This document shows, in pieces, positions 5,026 through 5,090 of a stretch of DNA of 5,090 nt. Origin of the DNA: Clostridia bacterium. Lineage in GTDB: Bacteria > Bacillota > Clostridia > TANB77 > UBA1234. Made by a program: the position numbers and the translations under genes. Under the pieces are notes generated by a model. That model worked only from the letters and a program-made list of their open reading frames with translations, did not search any database and had not been told where the DNA came from. The DNA is taken from NCBI GenBank assembly GCA_900753135.1, contig CAADXZ010000224.1:1-5090 (forward strand). Reading direction: 5' to 3'. The first letter of the stretch is position 1. Each line of letters starts with the position of its first letter.

Positions 5026-5032
5026 TACGGAA
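5026..5032 (+). repeat. TACGGAA motif, copy 3
   Basis: TACGGAA here is preceded by T, as in copy 1 (TTACGGAA, 5025-5032). It lies 16 nt before the box at 5049. Confidence 0.35.
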
Positions 5033-5048
5033 CAACACTTTTGATAGT

Positions 5049-5057
5049 TTTTCCACA
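5049..5057 (+). promoter_or_regulatory. DnaA box next to the trio (TTTTCCACA)
   Basis: One mismatch (position 3) to TTATCCACA. It is the last box before the CTA run and points towards it, so it is the likely anchor for loading DnaA onto the single strand. Confidence 0.65.
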
Positions 5058-5073
5058 TTACTAACATACATTA

Positions 5074-5090
5074 CTACTACTACTACTATA
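5074..5090 (+). promoter_or_regulatory. DnaA-trio element (partial, at window edge)
   Basis: Five consecutive CTA trinucleotides (5074-5088) equal the 3'-GAT-5' trio on the opposite strand, which in Bacillus subtilis binds single-stranded DNA through the DnaA filament beside the unwinding site. The element lies 16 nt after a rightward DnaA box. An AT-rich melting region and then dnaN should follow outside the window. Confidence 0.75.

Larger units (their letters stand above)
4624..5090. other. Downstream half of the replication origin (dnaA-dnaN intergenic, partial)
   Basis: A gene-free stretch of 467 bp runs to the window edge. It contains a perfect DnaA box (4781-4789), variant boxes at 4915, 4950, 4975, 5005 and 5049, several inverted or tandem repeats, and a CTA-trinucleotide run from 5074. 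In Bacillus subtilis this interval holds the basal unwinding region, with the last boxes, the DnaA-trio and the melting site in that order; the layout here matches. The first 150 bp (4624-4770) hold no box, only a weak 8-bp inverted repeat TTTTACAT/ATGTAAAA (4636-4643, 4674-4681) with no T-run. Confidence 0.85.

Noticed and set aside
5072..5090. Simple TAC microsatellite or start of a CRISPR-like repeat
   Set aside because: Position after a DnaA box in the dnaA-dnaN gap fits a DnaA-trio much better, and there are no spacers.

Overview
The window is the chromosomal replication-origin region of a very AT-rich Gram-positive bacterium, most likely a member of the class Clostridia (Bacillota). Three things point there: the divergent order jag-yidC-rnpA-rpmH / dnaA, strong GGAGG-type ribosome binding sites with AGA- and A/T-ending codons, and the sequences of L34, YidC and DnaA. 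I cannot name the genus from this sequence alone.

Positions 1-127 hold an intrinsic terminator closing the leftward operon and, beyond it, a 13-bp inverted repeat. Positions 128-2624 hold four leftward genes: jag (KH/R3H RNA-binding protein), yidC (membrane insertase), rnpA (RNase P protein, TTG start) and rpmH (ribosomal protein L34). A near-consensus promoter lies in front of rpmH. A GC-rich hairpin with a T-run sits between rpmH and rnpA and probably lets much more L34 than RnpA be made. The small gene yidD, usually found between rnpA and yidC, is absent.

Positions 2625-3174 (550 bp, no gene) form the upstream half of the origin. This region holds the rpmH promoter, DnaA-box-like sites, a strikingly symmetric element (16-bp palindrome exactly centred between two outward-mirrored DnaA-box-like sequences), a candidate dnaA promoter overlapped by a DnaA box, and a 12-bp tandem duplication abutting a perfect DnaA box just ahead of dnaA. 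Positions 3175-4623 encode full-length DnaA with all AAA+ and DNA-binding motifs.

Positions 4624-5090 (467 bp, no gene) form the downstream half. They hold one perfect and five variant DnaA boxes, inverted repeats, and at the very edge a run of CTA trinucleotides that looks like a DnaA-trio, the single-strand loading element beside the unwinding site. dnaN is expected just past the right edge.

Together the window appears to be a bipartite origin (box clusters on both sides of dnaA) next to an operon for translation, tRNA maturation and membrane-protein insertion. The gene content is ordinary. The interest lies in origin architecture: the centred dyad, the DnaA-trio, and a short motif TACGGAA that occurs three times, always upstream of a rightward DnaA box.
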